NCBI GenBank assembly: GCA_900095095.1
Contig: FMBT01000310.1
Span: forward strand, 124,001-188,000
Origin: Fragilariopsis cylindrus CCMP1102
Lineage: Eukaryota > Bacillariophyta > Bacillariophyceae > Bacillariales > Bacillariaceae
DNA: 64,000 nucleotides
Reading direction: 5' to 3'
Shown here: positions 32,046 through 44,962 of the stretch, piece after piece
How positions within the stretch are numbered: position 1 is the first letter of the stretch
How the letters are laid out: each line of letters starts with the position of its first letter
Made by a program: the position numbers and the translations under genes
The notes under the pieces: generated by a model
The model's database searches: none
What the model saw: only the letters and a program-made list of their open reading frames with translations
What the model was told of the DNA's origin: nothing

Positions 32046-35000
32046 TTAGTCGCTGTCATCATCGCTAAGTTCAAAATCAAGATCTAGATCGACGGGCAAA
32101 CCTGTCAATAATTCGTCATCTCTGCTGGCCGCAGCGGCGGCTGCACCTTTTTTGGTAGACCTCTTCTTCTTTTTCTTCGATTGCGTACTCATCTGATCAG
32201 CGACGGCATCTTCTAATTGAGACAGCTCTGCCTTGTTATCATCGACCATGTTCTGCGCTGCGTCGTAAATGGCAGCAGCCTCATCGGCAAGCATGGTGCC
32301 ATTACCGTTGAATTTAGCAGCGTTGGTCTTCACCAATGCAAAATCCTTCAGCATTGCATCCGCGGTACGGTACTCATACTTATCGATCTTGCCTTTGATA
32401 GTAGCCAAGTCCATCGGATGGCTAATCATCTCGTAATATGCCGGGTAGTGTCTTGGGTTAACAGGCTTATGGAAATGAGTGGCGCTAGGTCGGCTCTCCA
32501 CGGCGGTGCGAATAGATTCCAGTTTGTTAGAAAAGATAACGTGAGGTCGTCTATCTCGAATAGACCCACGCTCTTTCCTGTTGTTGGTACCCTGTTTCCT
32601 CTGAGGAGCATAAACCTCCATCTCGTCGTCTTCCCGCCTCCTTTTTTTAATCCTTTGTTCCTTAGTTGTCTTGGTTTTGAGTTTTCCGAATTGCAGATCC
32701 TTCTTCCGATTCAATCCCCGCCCTCCTCCAGGTGATCGACCTCTTCGACCACCCCTCCTCTTTGTACCGGTAGACCGTCCACCACCTCGAGATGTGAATT
32801 GAAAGTCATCTTCATCTGAAAACATGGCATGTCCGATTTGCTTGTCGTCTGGCGGATATTCGATTCTTGCGTGACTTTGTTTCGGCAAGTACTCATCATT
32901 TGCCAAGTATCTCTTTATTTGTTCGACTTCTTGACGATGGACAATGAACTTGAACGTAGTTGTTTGGCGACCATCTGGGTGAGTCTTAGTAATACGCTTC
33001 CGAATTATCTTACGGTTGAGTTGCGGGACAGCCACGGCCGACCTCTCCGCAGGTGTTCGAGAAGATAGCCCTTCTTGTGCAACACGCTCTTCTTCTCGCT
33101 GACGCTTCAAAGCGGCAAGGTCTCTCGCATCGTTGCTTAAGGCTTGGTCTTGGGTTGCTGATCGGAGTTGCCCTAATGACGCTTCTCCACCTGTTTGCCC
33201 GGCCACTAGCTGATTGGCCTCTGTTTGGTCCATCATTTCTTCTTCTAGATCGGCAGCGAAATCGTCGTCGTCAGTATCCGAGTCGGAATCTTCTTTTGCG
33301 TCAGCTTCTTTCTTTTGCTGCGCAGCAGCACGTGCGGCAGCTGCATCGTCTACCTCTGATGGGCCATCACCATCGTCGCCTTCCCCTGTACCTCCTCCAG
33401 CCCCGCTAACCAAAGCAGCAATCTGTCGTTTCCAAATGACATTGATTCGTTCCCTGTACATCTGCTTTTGCTCGCTAAGCTTCATCTTTTCTCCACGAGC
33501 GAATCGTTCAAGTCCATCACCAATTCCGTCACTGGCGGCTTTAGTGGAGAGATCCCGAATAACATGGACTCGATCCCAACGCTTCAAAGTGTCAATCTGT
33601 TTTGTTGCCATACCATACGATTTGAGAATGCGACCCATTTGCTTCATGGTTAACTTTCTCAAATCGTCTGACGTACCGGTAATCTTCTTCATTTCTGCAG
33701 TCTGACCTATAGGTCCTGACTTGGGAGCCTTGCTTGGTTTTGTGTCTACTTCACGTAAGAAACTAAAGCCCTCCCCGATACCGCTTGGATCACCGAGTCC
33801 TGTTAACTTCATCATCCCACTTCCATCTCCCTTTATATGAACATCAATAAGTTCACCGGTTATGTTCCAAGGAGCGATTTGTAATTCTTCGTAAATAAAC
33901 TTGGCAACATCGTGCCTTTGTTGGAGCGCCTTAGAATAGAGTATCAGTTCGCGTGCGGCTTCTTCGTAGTATTCTTTTTGTAGCGGCTTCATTGTTCTGT
34001 TGGATTTACTCATTTCTCCCAGCTTCTTCATCTTACGAGAGATTTCTTTCGCAGCATTCATCTGACCCGCTAGGTAGAACATAGTAACACCTACACTTAG
34101 GGTCGCGTGTGAACCCTGGTATAGTGTATTGATGCCTAAATCTTCCATTCGTTGTTTGGCAGCATCAGCGACTTCCCAAGCCACAACCCCTTCGGGCGCT
34201 AGTTGCTTTCCTAAGACATCCACCCCGGGATAATCGTCTTGATTAATCTTCTTGGCACTCCAGATCTGAGGAGAAAAGGAGAAGGAGAAGAAAATAAATA
34301 GGTCAATATAAAGAAATAATGAATGAATGAATGCAATTATATATATATATAGCTATATATATATATATATATATGTATATTCCAAAAATAACCGCTATAT
34401 CCAGAACTTTGTCTATATTCTTCTACTTTTATGCAAGGACGCATGTGACTTTTTCTAGAATTGTTTATTGAAACTTACCTGAGTGTTTTTATCGTATAAT
34501 GCCACGTGTTTGATGCGTTGTCGCATTCCGTTGCTACCGAGCTTGGGGAAGGTTTTCTTTGACAATTCCTCAAAATCTAGACCTTGTCCGAAAGACATTT
34601 GTGCTCGCGTCAGTTCTTTCGCGATTTGGTAGGATAAAAATGGCCCAGTAAAATTCTTTTCCCCCTGCGTATTTGGGGCATAGACCCGAGTCCGTGGTTC
34701 CGTTTGTCCGACCGTATATATACTACTGGGCAGATCTCGCAAGACCACGCTCCATGTTTCGGAGCGACCAGCAACAGACGCACCTGAATTCTTTCCTAAG
34801 ATCATCAAAAAGTCAGTCGATTCGGCTTCTTGTTTGAAAAGCGGTGCAACAAATAGGTTACTAATCAAACCAGTCGCAGATTGGCCATCTTCGATTTCTC
34901 CAATGAATGGTCCGTGCGACTGAAGCAGTTTGAAAGGAAAGTTAGAAGAAAAGAAAGAAAAAAAACGGCGTAGTGAGAAATCGAATCGGCAAGTTACTAT

Positions 35001-37289
35001 AACGAAAGAAACATCCAGTAGCGTTCAAAAGCAACTCACCTTTGGGTGCAAAATCTCTGTCACGCCCTCCGGGAGGACGTTGAAATTTTCCTTTTCGTTT
35101 TTGCGCTCATCTTTACTTTTTTTGGGTGCTTTCCCGACCCAGTCAGTAATTGTTGTTACCGTGTTCGGACCTAGCAATCGTGGTGGTTTTTCAACCTTGC
35201 TATCACTTCGGCCCTTCTCAGCTGCCTTCTTTTCGGCGGCCAACGCTGCTTCATTGCCCGTTTGGCGTTTTCGTCGAATGGGACGATCTCCACCTCCCTA
35301 CACCAATCGGTTACATAAAACACATTGAAAACAATTGGGTGAGAAGAAGGGGATTAAAATGCTTTAATGTGTTAATCTTGTATAAATGTAATATTCATAA
35401 CATGTATAGAAACACACACAATATCAACTTACCCTCGACACAGGACATCTCGATTTGTCGCCTCGATAATATGTAACGATCTTCGAGGCCATTGCTTTAG
35501 TTAGCTGGAGCGGTGGACGTTCTTCACTGTATTCAAGCAAGACTAGATTACCTTCGGTGGGAGAAAGATCAGCTTCGGTTCGGAGCTTAGTCTTACTTAC
35601 AGCACCAGCATACGTACCCATCATCATGGAACTATAACTAGACGCGTTGTTCGTTTCGGGCTTTTTTTGCTTGTCGACCGATGACGAAGATCCCTGATAA
35701 CGGATGCAGAATTGCCAGCTTAATGACGTCCGCACAACTGTTCCAGGCAATTTCGGTCTATAGATTTCTCTCAACATAACCGTAGACGGGTTCTTGACGA
35801 GAGCATGATTGGTTACCATATCTAATTGCTCGACGTATTCGAATTCGTGCTGACTTCCACCGACAGATCGTGCGGGTCTTCCAGTCCGTTCAGTACCACC
35901 TGGTCCCATCAAAGAACTAGTAATTGTGCGTCCACGACCACCACCTAAAACCTTCATTGTTCCCAGGGCGTCCTTGACGCGATCGGTTTTATCTTTGGCC
36001 ATTTGTCGTCGTTTTGATTGTCGTGACTGTACAAATAGTTCCATCTGTTCTTTATCAGCATGCAAGGTTCCCCTATTGAGTTCAGCTGTTGATCTAACTG
36101 CACCTTTCATTGTTCCCTTCCCTTTCCCGTCTAACAATTCAAGCCTGATCTGATATGGATCAGACTTTGAATATGGAGTCGGTCGATGGTTTGGAAGTAC
36201 ACATTTCGCTACAGAACGTCCCGCTACACCGAGCTCTAAAATGAGTGGTACCGAATTAGCCTTCTGGAGGACTTCCTCCGCATCACCTGTCCACGATATT
36301 AGTTTGTCAAAATTTAGGTTCTCTAGGAATGGATTCCGTCGTTGTTGCAACAACGACGTGGCGTCTGTTGCTGTATTTTTAGGATTATTCGAATTGTTAT
36401 TGTCGGTAGTAGTAGTATTACTGTTTGTCAAATTGTTGTCGTTGTGTTTACTGTTGGCTGGTTCTTTGTATCCTCCCCATTCAATATTCGATTCCCAGTC
36501 ACCTAATTCGATTTGATGAAAGGAAGACGCAAATGGATTTTTCTTCTTTTTCATTTTTTCTCTATTATTGTTGCCGTTTGTGTTTAGTTCAGTTTGTGTG
36601 ATATGTTCGTCTCGTCTATGATTATTGTTATTGCTGCTGCTGTCGTCGTCTTCCTCTTCTTCTGTAATTTCTTCGATTGTAACAGTGGAGGTACGATCAT
36701 GTTCCATCTTCGTATTTATATTGGTAGAAGCTATGTTCGATGACAAAGATAGAGCCGAAGACAACGGCGAAACCCATTTCAATTTTGGTATCATCGATTT
36801 CAGATCGGCATCGTCTCCCATCATCTTTGTTGACCATTCTAATCGTGCAGCAGCGTCTTCTTCGGGATCGTCATCATCGTCTCTCGTTAGGTAATTGCGA
36901 TAAGCCTGTGTCTTTGAAATCAATTGAAAAACAAGCCGATTCGCTTTTTCGTCACGTTCTAACTTTTCAAGGAAACGATCTTCCGAAACACCGGCTGTTG
37001 TAAATATCTTCGCGATCTCGTCATCACTCTCTTCGCCATTGTCTTTATTGTTGTTTTTAATGGCACCGTCACCGTTGCAATTTTTCGTTGTGCAATCGTC
37101 CTTTTCACCGTGATGATGGTTATGATGATGGTGGTGGGAATGGTGTTCTTTCTTAAGAAAATCTTTCGAGCGTACCTTAGGAACGATACGAGTCAAATGA
37201 GCCGGTCGATACCCGCGTGATAATAGGGATGCAAAGTCCATGGCGTGGTCGTCACCACCATTATGGTTGGCGGAAGAAGATGAAGCCAT
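32046..37289 (-). CDS. TAF1: TFIID subunit 1 (TAF1) with one bromodomain
   Basis: TAF1 is the largest subunit of TFIID, which places RNA polymerase II at promoters. Four exons (37289-35433, 35297-35040, 34919-34479, 34265-32046) join in phase 0 to 1591 residues; all introns are GT-AG. Residues 1-70 contain a His run. The DUF3591 core spans exons 1 to 4 and includes YRPKLPGTVVRTSLSWQF, SLPPSSIYTVGQ-like RDLPSSIYTVGQTEPRTRVY, FEELSKKTFPKLGSNGMRQ and TGTSDDLRKLTMKQMGRILK. The RKIIRKRITKTHPDGRQTTT block follows. A single bromodomain lies at about 1420-1530 (HPMDLATIKGKID, then FNGNGT with the acetyl-lysine-binding Asn). Animal TAF1 has two bromodomains; plant-like forms have one. The reading frame is whole. 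Confidence 0.93.
34338..34381. repeat. TA microsatellite in a TAF1 intron
   Basis: TA repeats broken once by AGC lie inside the third TAF1 intron (34266-34478). Confidence 0.85.
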
Positions 37290-38094
37290 CTTTGTTTTAA
37301 AGGTAAAACAAGATAAATTAAAAATAAATAGGTATGAAGGCTCTATTATTGGTGTATGTTGTGTGATATGCTCGTCGACTTTTGTTTGATTTTTCAAATT
37401 ATCCAACCTATGCAAAGTATCATTCTCCCCATGTGTTTGTGCTTGGTGGTACAGTATTTCTTTCTTTCTTTCTCTTTCTCTCTCTCTCTCTCTCTCTCCT
37501 CTCTCTTTGTTTTTGAAACCTTGTTCTTTTATGTCGGCGATGGTTGTGATGTTGTATGTGGTGTTTGAATGTTTGTGTTGGTACTGGTATTGTGTCGGCA
37601 GTTGATAGGCATGTTTTCATGTCGTCAAGTTACGTGAAATGAAAATGAGAATTCAAATCTCTAACCCTAACGGATAAAAATAAATTTCAGATCGAAAAAT
37701 ATCATTGTCTCTAATTTTCTGTTGCAGTTAGGTCTACCATGTTGTTGAATGTTCTGCATCGGCCTATACGGACTGATTTAATCGCCCGATCGATTCAACA
37801 TTGTATCCCACCAAATATCGCTTTTACCCTCACGTATGAAACGCTCCATGTGCTACGCATCCACGTTCCTCTCTCTCTCTTTGTTCGGGCTCAAATAAGT
37901 CTCATGCCTTCAGCGGAGATATAATCAAAATTTCGACTTGTGTTCTTATATACTGCCTCGACTCATCGATAGAATGTTGTTTCACATGGGTTGCTTGCTT
38001 CATAATCATCTCATAGATTCATTTTGTCGTCCAAAAGCATTCTAAATAATTACATCTCGAATAATGAGACCGCAAGGTACACGCAGCTTCCAAA
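37290..38094. other. upstream region of TAF1 and the P-loop gene
   Basis: An 805-base gap between divergent genes. It holds a TC-rich repeat at 37461-37506 that may be core promoter polypyrimidine DNA, and a CTAACCCTAAC word at 37661-37671. No coding segment was recognised. Confidence 0.4.
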
Positions 38095-39221
38095 ATGAAC
38101 AATAACTATAGCGCTAAGGAGATGATTGGAAACATCAGTCGTCAACGTCCACATAATGCTCGCCAAGGTCTTCATGATTTACAAGATGCCCAGGATAACG
38201 CGACTGATCCATCTTTGTTGGAAGCATTGCGCGGATCAAATAGTAACGACAACGATAATAATAATACTGGTGGCAATGGCATCCATGCTGGTAAATCAAT
38301 CAAATTACTATTGATTTTTCCTTTATTGTCTCTGTACAATATAATGAATGAAAGTAAATACATGAAAAGTTATTCAATGACCAGTATCAATAACGTTATC
38401 AATTTTACAAGTTATACAACTGCTGCTACTGCTTTTTATCATCCGATAGCAGGCAACAACATCAACATCACCAATGATGATAACAATTCCATCAATAACA
38501 AAGACAAAGTAACCTTACATTCTTCGTCATTGTTGCATGATCCCACTCCCATGAATCAAGATCAACCTATCCCTGCTGCATTTGTGTACACCAAGGAACT
38601 CAACAACACTAAACAGAATATCTTCCAAAGTAGTACCAACAGCAGCACTATTGTCATGAACCCGGAGGTCTATGGGCAGCTGACAGACCGGATCTTCCAA
38701 TAAAACAAGCAAGAAAACCCCTACTGATTATGATCAATTCGCACCCATGTGCCGGTAAAACTTTTTTCATATACAACCACACGAAAAATTTCATGGGATG
38801 TAACTTAGTTGATCATGATTGGATCTCCCGTAAAAAATTTCAGGGGAGAAAAGACAGTGTGTACCTAATGCGAATTCACCAGGACAATGTACTTAAAGGA
38901 ATAGTGACAAACAATACTGCGCTATTGGGAAGTAGCTACAAGTCGGCCAAACAGGAGAGGTATGATGATGTTATTTATATTTACGTGATCCCACCACTGA
39001 CAATAATAGAGCGAAATGTCAAGGGCCGCGTAGAAGAGGGAAAGAGAAGAGATAAATGGTCTAATTTAGACGATGTGATCAAAAGAAGACAACAATCATT
39101 ATTGCTGGCAATAAAAGATGAGGTGCTTGTGGAACCGTTATTTGCAACATTTCAGGAGGGACTGGAATTTTGTATCAACACGTACAACACGTACAACAAC
39201 ACTGATGACATGTACATTTAA
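38095..39221 (+). CDS. Asn-rich protein with P-loop NTPase domain, one frame gap
   Basis: Two frames form one protein. The first, 38095-38703, has an Asn-, Asp- and Thr-rich region (202 residues) with no domain. The second, from about 38690 to 39221, is a small P-loop kinase-like domain: KPLLIMINSHPCAGKTFF (Walker A of the form SHPCAGKT), GCNLVDHDWI, and DDVIYIYVIPPLTIIERNVK with a following RVEEGKRR like a lid. Because the strand before the P-loop starts upstream of the only ATG at 38730, the domain must begin earlier. Restoring one G to the GG at 38690-38691 joins QLTDRDLPIKQARKPLLIM in one frame, giving about 375 residues. The substrate is unknown. The first Gly of Walker A is a Ser. Confidence 0.6.
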
Positions 39222-39712
39222 AGGCAAGATTAATAGACGTAATTCTAAACTTCTGTACAAAAGTAGTATAATTTATTCTATTGTCTACGTATTATATCAT
39301 TCCACATTCTACTACTAGTACTACTACTTCTACTGGATTACTAGGGTTAGTAGTCGCCATCCTCTTGTAATAGCAAACCACATCCTATTCGTCCACATTG
39401 TACTGAAAATTGACTTGAAAGCAATACGATAACTCACGCCTCGTAAGACTTCATCAAACCTGCATGAAGTAACGACCGAAATTATTAGTAATATTGATAG
39501 TCGCGATCGTATTGATAACGTTACAATCGAAAACTCCGAATCGTCGTATTAGAGTGTAATAATTGCTCATATATTCATATGTTTACATTGCAAACTTCTA
39601 AATTATATTATCTAAATCATATGAAAAATATCAAGCAGTGAATTAAAAATCATTAAACCGGTAGTTTATCTAGGGTTATTTATATTCCTATACGTCGTTT
39701 ATATTGTCATTT
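39222..39712. other. intergenic, no gene seen
   Basis: AT-rich downstream region of two convergent genes, with a CTACTACTAGTACTACTACTTC repeat near 39308. No gene was seen. Confidence 0.4.
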
Positions 39713-42700
39713 CTACGACACTATAGCCTCCTCAGTAGCAGGACGAACGAATGCCTCGCCCGTCTTTTTTTCCCACACAGTTATGGCGTCATTACATCGC
39801 TGGCATATATCGTCGTGGGTAGGCCCAGTTTGCCAATTTGCGTGTCGTAGAACCAACAACCGACCACATTTCGTCCCCTCACTCTTTGTAACTCCTACAA
39901 ACATCCGCTCGAAGTATCGCTAGTCGAAACATACTTTTCGTCACAGGAATCCAGTATCATTTCAGGGCTATCTACAATATGAATCTGAGAAAGCATCAGT
40001 GTAGTTCTGAGCTCGTCTACTCCATTGGTCTTCACTGGTGGAATAATAAGACTCTCGTCCCCCATCATATTTTCCAGCGTCTTACGTTTCTCGTCATCGG
40101 CCACGTATAGGTAGGCAGCTGCGTCAAGGGAAGCCCCAACCAATTTGTCGGTACGTGCTTCTTCTAACATCTTATTCACATCATCACGGACCAATCGTAC
40201 CAGATCCCATTTTTCGGTATCGTATTCTTCGAATTGAGCCAAATGAGTCGGCCACCCACCCTCAAATACGCTTCCGGTGGGTTTGCTGTAGGGCAAATTT
40301 TGCCATATATCCTCAGCCATGTGCGGTAGAATGGGAGCAATCGCCTTCGACAAGCCCTCAAGTACGGCATGCAAAACAGTCTGACAACTTCTTCTTCGGA
40401 AATCATCTGTAGCGGAAATGTAAAGACGATCCTTCGCTACATCGAGATAAAAATTTGACAACTCTATCGAGGAAAATCGCAACAGTTCTTGGACTGCTCG
40501 TGGTACTCAAAGACATTCATTGCCTCGTCAACTTCATTGATAGTTGAGCTGAGTCGGCCCAGCATCCACTTGTCAAGGGAAGGCAACTCATCGTACGGCA
40601 CAGCGCTGGAATTATCTTCTCCTTCGGGAAGAAAATCAGCGAGATTCCCAATCAAGTAGCGAGCAGTATTTCGTAACTTACGATAGCTCTCGAATGTCTG
40701 CTTGATAACGTTAGGTCCAATCCCCACATCTCCAGAGTAATCTACAGAAGCAACCCACAGTCGGAGCACATCAGCACCGTATGCTGGCTCTAACTTTTTG
40801 TTGTTTCCTCCCTCAATAACATATAGGGATCGATCACATTTCCAAGTGATTTTGACATCTTGAAACCCTTTTCGTCTAAGACAAATCCGTGTGTCAAAAC
40901 AGTCTTATATGGTGCTTGGTCGTTTACAGCTACACTAGTTAGGAGACTACTCTGAAACCAACCTCGGTGTTGGTCACTTCCTTCTAAATACATGTCTGCT
41001 GGATAAGCCAATTCATCTCGTGTACTTGCCACACCAGCCCAGCTGGATCCTGAGTCAAACCAAACATCCATGGTATCCGTTCCTTTCTTCCATTTGTCAG
41101 CTTCGGCTTTCAATTCCTGTGGGAGAAGATCAACTTCATCTAATTTCCACCAAGCGTCACAACCCTGCTCCGCGATAATTTTCTCTATATGGCTCAATGT
41201 GCTGTCGTTGAGAAGGACCTCATTTCCTGTTTCCCTGTCATAAAATACGGGGATAGGAACACCCCAAGAGCGTTGACGAGAGATACACCAATCTCCGCGA
41301 TTCGATATGAATGAGTTAATACGATTTTTCCCATTTTCTGGAACCCATTGGACCTGCATTGAAAAGGAAAGAAAATCGTAAATAACTTCAGTGAGTTTCT
41401 CAGTCTATAAAATAAAAATAAAGGACTAATCCTCGAACAACACGGTAAATAAACTAAGTAAAAATCTATCCGGCGCGTCAGGGTTAAAAAGCTCGATTCG
41501 TTATAGCATCAAACAGCATTAAAATAATACTGCGATCAGTCATAAAAATACTCATCATCCGCACTGGTAGAAATTTTTGTTTATTTTTTGTTTCGCATCC
41601 TTTCATAACTCATGGACGAATAGATGGACTACTTACAGTATCAACAGCCTTCAGAGCGGCATCCCGAAATTCTGCTACGCTCGCAAACCATTGGTCTGTT
41701 GCTCGAAAGATGGTTGGTTTCTTCGTTCTCCAATCATACGGATATTTGTGATTGTAGTCTTCTACCTTCAATAGAGCGCCTTCGGTGGTTAATGCATCGA
41801 TGATGGCCTGGTTTCCTTCTTTTAGCACGTCCAGTCCTTTGAATTGCTCTCCAGCCTCGATTGTAAACCTCCCACCGTCGTCAACAGGACTTAATAGGTC
41901 CAGGCCGTTCTTAAGACCAACTTGGTAGTCCTCTTGTCCGTGACCAGGAGCCGTATGAACAAGACCAGTTCCAGATTCCGTGGTGATATAATCCCCTCCC
42001 TCCAAAACGGGAGAATTTCGGTCATACAAAGGATGGGTATAAATTGTTCCAACTAATTCCGATCCGGGAAGACTGCAGATGATTTGGAATTCTTCCCCTT
42101 CTGGCAAATCGACCTTTTTCTATATATAAATAATAAAAAATGTGATGAATAATGGTAAATAATAGCAATAGCGATACAATAGTATATATTTTGTTCACAG
42201 TAATCGAGTGAAAAACAAGGGGGAAATAGTGAGAACGGATGTGCGAGGATTCTTTACTGTCTTAAAAGGCAAAGATGATATGCGTTTGACGGTGGCTGTC
42301 AATTTATCGTCTACATTGTCATCAAATAAATAACCTACCGCTATGGTTTCGATCAAATCCGTCGCGACTATCAGTTTTCCAGTAGATTCATGGTTGACCA
42401 CCGAATAGGAAAGTTCGGGATTGACCGCAATAGCCATATTGGCTGGCATAGTCCACGGTGTGGTCGTCCAAATAGCTACCTTCACAGGCTTATCCGTTGA
42501 GTGATATTCCTTCAATGCGTCTGAGGCTTCTACAATCTCGAAAGCTACATAAATCGATTTCGAGATATGATTTTCAGGATATTCCAATTCCGCTTCAGCA
42601 AGTGCTGTCCGCGACGATGGTGACCAATGAACGGGTTTCCGTCCACGAAAGATAAATCCCTTTTGAAACATTTCACCAAAAACACGGATTTGAGCTGCCT

Positions 42701-43403
42701 CGAATTCTGGTTGGAGGGTAAGGTATGGTTTTTCGAAATCTCCAAATATACCGTACCGTTGGAAACTTTTCGATTGTTCCTCAACAGTTTTCTTAGCAAA
42801 CGTTGCCGCCTTCTCTCGAAGAGTTATGGGAGTAAGTGCCTGTCGTTCTTTTGATTTCATAGTTTGTAGGACTTTTAATTCGATGGGCAAACCGTGACAA
42901 TCCCAACCGGGAATATAATGAACTTGTTTCCCATTCAGTGCCTGTTTACGATTGATAAAATCCTTCAAAATTTTGTTAAGAGCATGTCCACAATGAAGAC
43001 TTCCATTCGCATATGGTGGACCATCGTGTAAGACAAAACGATCCTTGGATGCCTCCTTGGCTGTTTCAGACAGTTTATCGTACAAGCCGTATTCGCTCCA
43101 GAATTTTTGGATTTCAACCTCTCTCACAATTGCGTTCGCTCGTTGAGAAAATCCAGTTTCAGGTAAGATAATGGTCGAAGCAAAAGGATTTTTTGGTCTC
43201 TTCTTCCGTCCACCACCGCCGTCACCACCACCTCCTTTGGCGGATAAGGTCGTCGTGGTAGAATAATCATTAGAGGACGTAGTTGTTCTACCGACAATTG
43301 AGATTGAAGACGGACGCAGGGAGAAAGAATTAACGCCGTTCCTACCTCTCAGCGCAATTGCCGAGAGGAGAGCTATCATTATTGCCTCGCTGAGTATTCT
43401 CAT
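39713..43403 (-). CDS. isoleucyl-tRNA synthetase, organellar (plastid-type signal)
   Basis: Class I enzyme that charges tRNA-Ile; bacterial-type, so for plastid and perhaps mitochondrion. Exon 1 is 43403-42339, exon 2 is 42119-41637, exon 3 starts at 41353; both introns are GT-AG and in phase 0. The N-terminus ([18 protein letters not shown], then [11 protein letters not shown]) reads as signal peptide plus plastid motif. Visible marks are the HIGH-like [16 protein letters not shown], the editing-domain [20 protein letters not shown] in [10 protein letters not shown] and a C-terminal zinc pair (KCGR, ICQRC). From exon 3 on, the frame changes near 40815, 40485, 39905 and twice near 39830-39860. 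The first three close by adding one base (for example GGATG to GGAATG at 39905). An essential gene is unlikely to be this damaged, so consensus errors are the likely cause. Confidence 0.88.
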
Positions 43404-43927
43404 TGCAATTACTAATAGATTGCGACGATGTTCATTTGTACAGTAACAAAATACAAGTTATGATGATGTACCGTATCGATCCATCAATAAGATTCATTCG
43501 AATGAGTAAGTAGAATAAAGTTCATAGTACGTTTTTACTACAAGATGGATGATAGATGATGGCATTTTCGAAGCATACAGTCGTAGCAGCGCACAGACTA
43601 TCGGAAAACAGAAAATACTTCCACGTGGAATGAATAATAAAGCGCGCATTTTTTGAAAATGATTTTTGATTTTATCGTAAAATAGTAAATCTTCTTCGTC
43701 ATTGAAACCGATTTCTTTGTTTTATTCAAACTGCTTGTATTAGGCACTTATTACGAAAGAGATAAAATACATTGCTTTGTAGAAGTATCAGCAACATTAC
43801 TTTATTCATTGCCGATCATTAATATACCGATAGAATGTCCTTTATGTGCTTGTTAGAATCTTTCGCAGATACCGATTCATAATAAACAAAAAAGGGTGCG
43901 GTCGGTGTCGTGCATCTATTTCGAGTC
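43404..43927. promoter_or_regulatory. divergent upstream region of IleRS and the carrier gene
   Basis: 524 bases between divergent genes, both for organelle proteins. No clear motif beyond AT-rich stretches was seen. Confidence 0.3.
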
Positions 43928-44962
43928 ATGCAGGAGGATGTAACAACGAAAAGTTCAATAACGAAACAACCTGTCGGAGGAGGAGGAGGAAGTTCCTCTA
44001 CGTTTCTGTTCATTCGAAATTCTTTACTCGCTGGAAGTGCGGCCGGTATAGCGTCAACTTTTGTATGTCATCCGTTTGATGTCCTTCGTGTCAAAATGCA
44101 GTCATCGGCACCGGTGGCAACAGCGACGGCTAACAACGCAAAAAATGCCACCACCATCGGCCTAGTAGGTACCCTTCGCAACACACTTCATTACGGAGGT
44201 GGTATGCGGGCATTATATACAGGACTAGCCATGCCACTAGTTTTCCAAGCGATCTACAAATCGACTATATTTACAGTAAACAGTATGACAGAATCTTACA
44301 TTCGAGATTGGAAAACTCATGAAAATCAAAAACTGGGAGGTAGAAATTTCGTCGAAGTACCATACAAGTTGACGCTCACGGATCGATTTATATCTGGTTT
44401 CATGGGCGGTGCTATCAATGCTGCGCTCTTTTGTACTCCCGTTGAGTATGTTCGGAATCAACAAATCATCCAAATTGGAAGTAGTAGTAGCAGTAACAAT
44501 AGATTGATCCCTGTGGGTCCCATATCGGTAATAAAACGTACAATTAAAAGTAATGGTATTACTGGACTGTGGAGAGGAGCGGCGAGTACCGTCTTGCGAG
44601 ATTCTGTAGGGTGTGGATTCTTTTTTGTTGCTATGGCATATTCTCAAGAACAACTTACGCCGGCACATTCTTCTCAACAACAGCAACAACCACCATCAAC
44701 ATCGACTGTCGTTTTATCTGGAGCACTCGCTGGAGTATCGTTTTGGCTTTGGGCGTTACCAGTCGATACTATGAAGACATGGATTCAAAATGGCACCGCT
44801 ACCAATATGAGACATGCCCTTGAGATATCTCAACGCCAAGGTTTTGCGCAAAGTATACCTTCCTTGTTTCGAGGTTGGCAAGTGGCATATTCTCGAGGCG
44901 CACCATCGGCTGCCATCACTGTTTTGACTTATTCAATTGTCTCACAATATTTGCAAGAGTGA
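43928..44962 (+). CDS. mitochondrial carrier family (SLC25) protein
   Basis: A 344-residue protein with the three-repeat fold of inner-membrane carriers. The signature P-x-D/E-x-x-K/R occurs once per repeat: HPFDVLRVKMQ, TPVEYVRNQQI and LPVDTMKTWIQ. The six transmembrane helices are visible (LAGSAAGIASTFVCHP, ISGFMGGAINAALFCTP, LSGALAGVSFWLWALP and the even-numbered helices between them). The repeats most resemble the carnitine/ornithine group (SLC25A20/15/29/45), but contact-site residues are not enough to name the substrate. The start is the ATG at 43928, since the open frame before it has only a GTG. The frame is whole. Confidence 0.88.
   Translation: MQEDVTTKSSITKQPVGGGGGSSSTFLFIRNSLLAGSAAGIASTFVCHPFDVLRVKMQSSAPVATATANNAKNATTIGLVGTLRNTLHYGGGMRALYTGLAMPLVFQAIYKSTIFTVNSMTESYIRDWKTHENQKLGGRNFVEVPYKLTLTDRFISGFMGGAINAALFCTPVEYVRNQQIIQIGSSSSSNNRLIPVGPISVIKRTIKSNGITGLWRGAASTVLRDSVGCGFFFVAMAYSQEQLTPAHSSQQQQQPPSTSTVVLSGALAGVSFWLWALPVDTMKTWIQNGTATNMRHALEISQRQGFAQSIPSLFRGWQVAYSRGAPSAAITVLTYSIVSQYLQE

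Noticed and set aside
37655-37675. Telomere-like CTAACCCTAAC
   Set aside because: Only one and a half units, no longer array, in a promoter region; chance is likely.
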